From Megalopta genalis (lineage: Eukaryota; Arthropoda; Insecta; Hymenoptera; Halictidae): DNA of 64,000 nucleotides. Shown here piece after piece: positions 62,311 through 64,000 of this stretch; position 1 is the first letter of the stretch, and every line of letters starts with the position of its first letter. A program made the position numbers and the translations under genes. The notes beneath the pieces are model-generated. The model was not told where the DNA came from. It searched no databases and saw only the letters and a program-made list of their open reading frames with translations. Location: assembly GCF_051020955.1 (NCBI RefSeq), contig NW_027476461.1, positions 124,001 to 188,000 of the forward strand. The letters are read 5' to 3'.

Positions 62311-64000
62311 TTTATCTTCAAATTCATTCGAAACACATTGTTTAGCTTCAAATCCATGCGAAACAAATAGTTTAGCTTCAAATTCTTGTTTTATACATGA
62401 TTTAACTTCAACTGCATGCGAAACAAAAGAGTTAGCTTCAAATACATGTGAAACACATGATTTAGCTTCAAATCAATGCGAAGTAGAATGCTTAGTTTCA
62501 AATACATGCGTATCAAATGGTTTAGATTCAAATACTTGTGATATAAATGATTTAGCTTCAAATGCAGGCGAAATGAACGAGTTAGCTTCATATCCATGCG
62601 AAACACATGATTTAGCTTCAAATCAAGGCGAAGTAGAATGCTTAGTTTCAAATACATGCGAATCAAATGGTTTAGCTTCAAATACTTGTGGTATAAATGA
62701 TTTAGCTTCAAATGCAGGCGAAATGAACGAGTTAGCTTCAAATCTATGCGAAACACATGTTTTAGCTTCATATCAATGCGAAGTAGAATGCTTATCTTCG
62801 AATCCATGCGAAATAAATGGTTTAGCTTCAAATACTTGTGATAGACATGATATAGCTTCAAATGCAGGTGAAACAAACGAGTTAGCTTCAAATCCAAGAG
62901 AAACACATAATTTTGCTTCAAATCAATGCGAAGTAGAAGGCTTAGCATCAAGTCCAAACGAATCAAATGGTTTAGCTTCAAATACATGTGATATACATGA
63001 TTCAGCTTCAACTGCTGGCAAAACAAACGAGTTAGCTTCAAATCCGTGCGAAACACATGTTTCTGCTTCTAATCAATGCGAAGTAGAAGGTTTACCTTCC
63101 AAATCCATGCGAAACACATGATTTAGCAGCAAATCAATGTGATGTAGAAGGTATAGCTTCAAATCCATGCGAAACAAATGATTTAGCTTCAAATACTTGT
63201 GATATAAATGATATAGTTTCAACATCATGCGAAACAAACGAGTTAGCTTCAAATCCATGCGAAACACATGTTTTAGCTTCATATCAATGCGAAGTAGAAT
63301 GCTTATCTTCGAATCCATGCGAAATAAATGGTTTAGCTTCAAATACTTGTGATAGACATGATATAGCTTCAAATGCAGGTGAAACAAACGAGTTAGCTTC
63401 AAATCCAAGAGGAACACATGATTTTGCTTCAAATCAATGCGATGTCGAAGGCTTAGCTTCAAATCCATGCGAATCAAATGATTTAGCTTCAAATACTTGT
63501 GATATAAATGATTTAGCTTCAACTGCATGCGAAACAAACGTGTTAGTTTCAAATCCATACGAAAAACATGTTTTAGCTTCAAATCCATGCGAAGTAGAAG
63601 GCTTAGCATGAAGTCCAAACGAATCAAATGGTTTAGCTTCAAATACATGTGATATACATGATTCCGCTTCAACTGCAGGCAAAACAAACGAGTTAGCTTC
63701 AAATCCGTGCGAAACACATGATTTAGCTTCAAATTCATGCGAAGTAAGAGGCTTATCTTTGAATACATGCGAAACAAATGGTTTAGCTTCAAATACTCGT
63801 GATATACATGATTTAGCTTCAACTGCATGCGAAACAATCGTGTTATCTTCAAATTCAAGCGAAACGCATGATTCAGCTTCAAATCAATGCGAAGCAGTTG
63901 GCATTGTTTCAAATCCATGCGACACGAATAGTTTAGCGTCAAATACTTGTTTTATATATGATTTAGCTTTAACTACATGCGGAACAAACGAGTTGTCTTC
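62311..64000. repeat. Type 2 HOR satellite, running off the window end
   Basis: Type 2 signature monomers continue to the last base, so the array extends beyond the window. The segments at about 62,760-63,060 and 63,270-63,430 match (landmarks gtagaatgcttatcttcgaa and gtgatagacatgatatagc). The plus frame is open for 182 codons at 62,573-63,121 and a minus frame for 289 codons at 63,073-63,942, with no gene-like ends. Confidence 0.9.

Noticed and set aside
1..64000. CENP-B box or telomeric repeat within the monomer
   Set aside because: No match to the TTCG....A..CGGG pattern and no TTAGG or TTAGGG arrays were seen. Centromere or telomere identity cannot be argued from motifs.
1..64000. tRNA, rRNA or other structured RNA genes
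   Set aside because: No conserved tRNA or rRNA blocks were recognised in either the satellite or the transposon.

Overview
This window is almost entirely one tandem-repeat (satellite) array from a eukaryotic nuclear genome. It is interrupted once, by a 2.5-kb hAT-superfamily DNA transposon. About 61.5 of the 64 kb is built from roughly 2,050 copies of a degenerate 30-bp monomer. The monomers are organised mostly as a 150-bp higher-order repeat (HOR) of five distinguishable types, called A to E here. No cellular gene, tRNA, rRNA, CRISPR array or bacterial operon can be supported. The transposase type and the AT-rich satellite suit an animal, most plausibly an arthropod, but the species cannot be named from the sequence.

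Layout: 1-9,181 is satellite, with a diverged HOR subfamily (type 2) at about 3.9-6.1 kb. 9,182-11,703 is the transposon, with 13-bp perfect terminal inverted repeats (TIRs) and an 8-bp target-site duplication (TSD), GATATAGG. Its minus-strand transposase is broken by one frameshift. 11,704-64,000 is satellite again and carries nested segmental duplications: about 1.29 kb (11.9-14.65 kb), exactly 1,950 bp (14,671-18,576), about 5.06 kb (30.2-39.9 kb) and 4,017 bp (51.8-59.4 kb). There are also copies displaced by 18.5 and about 20 kb. Type 2 blocks recur at about 15, 17, 21.4-23.0, 30.3, 35.3, 43.2-43.8, 50.7-51.2 and 62.3-64.0 kb.

Many long open frames exist on both strands of the satellite, up to 571 codons on the minus strand and 290 on the plus strand. 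They follow from a repeat length divisible by three whose consensus lacks a stop in one plus frame and two minus frames. They run on both strands at once, are broken by recurrent stops and by 31- and 29-bp monomers, and have no promoter or splice context. I therefore do not call them genes. The plus frame does spell a regular acidic decapeptide with one cysteine per repeat, which is worth a formal selection test.

The most notable points are the two-tier 30/150-bp architecture with two alternating HOR subfamilies; the mosaic duplications that record recent unequal exchange and conversion; the precisely readable hAT insertion; and a tandemly duplicated 5' end of that transposon containing an internal copy of its own TIR.
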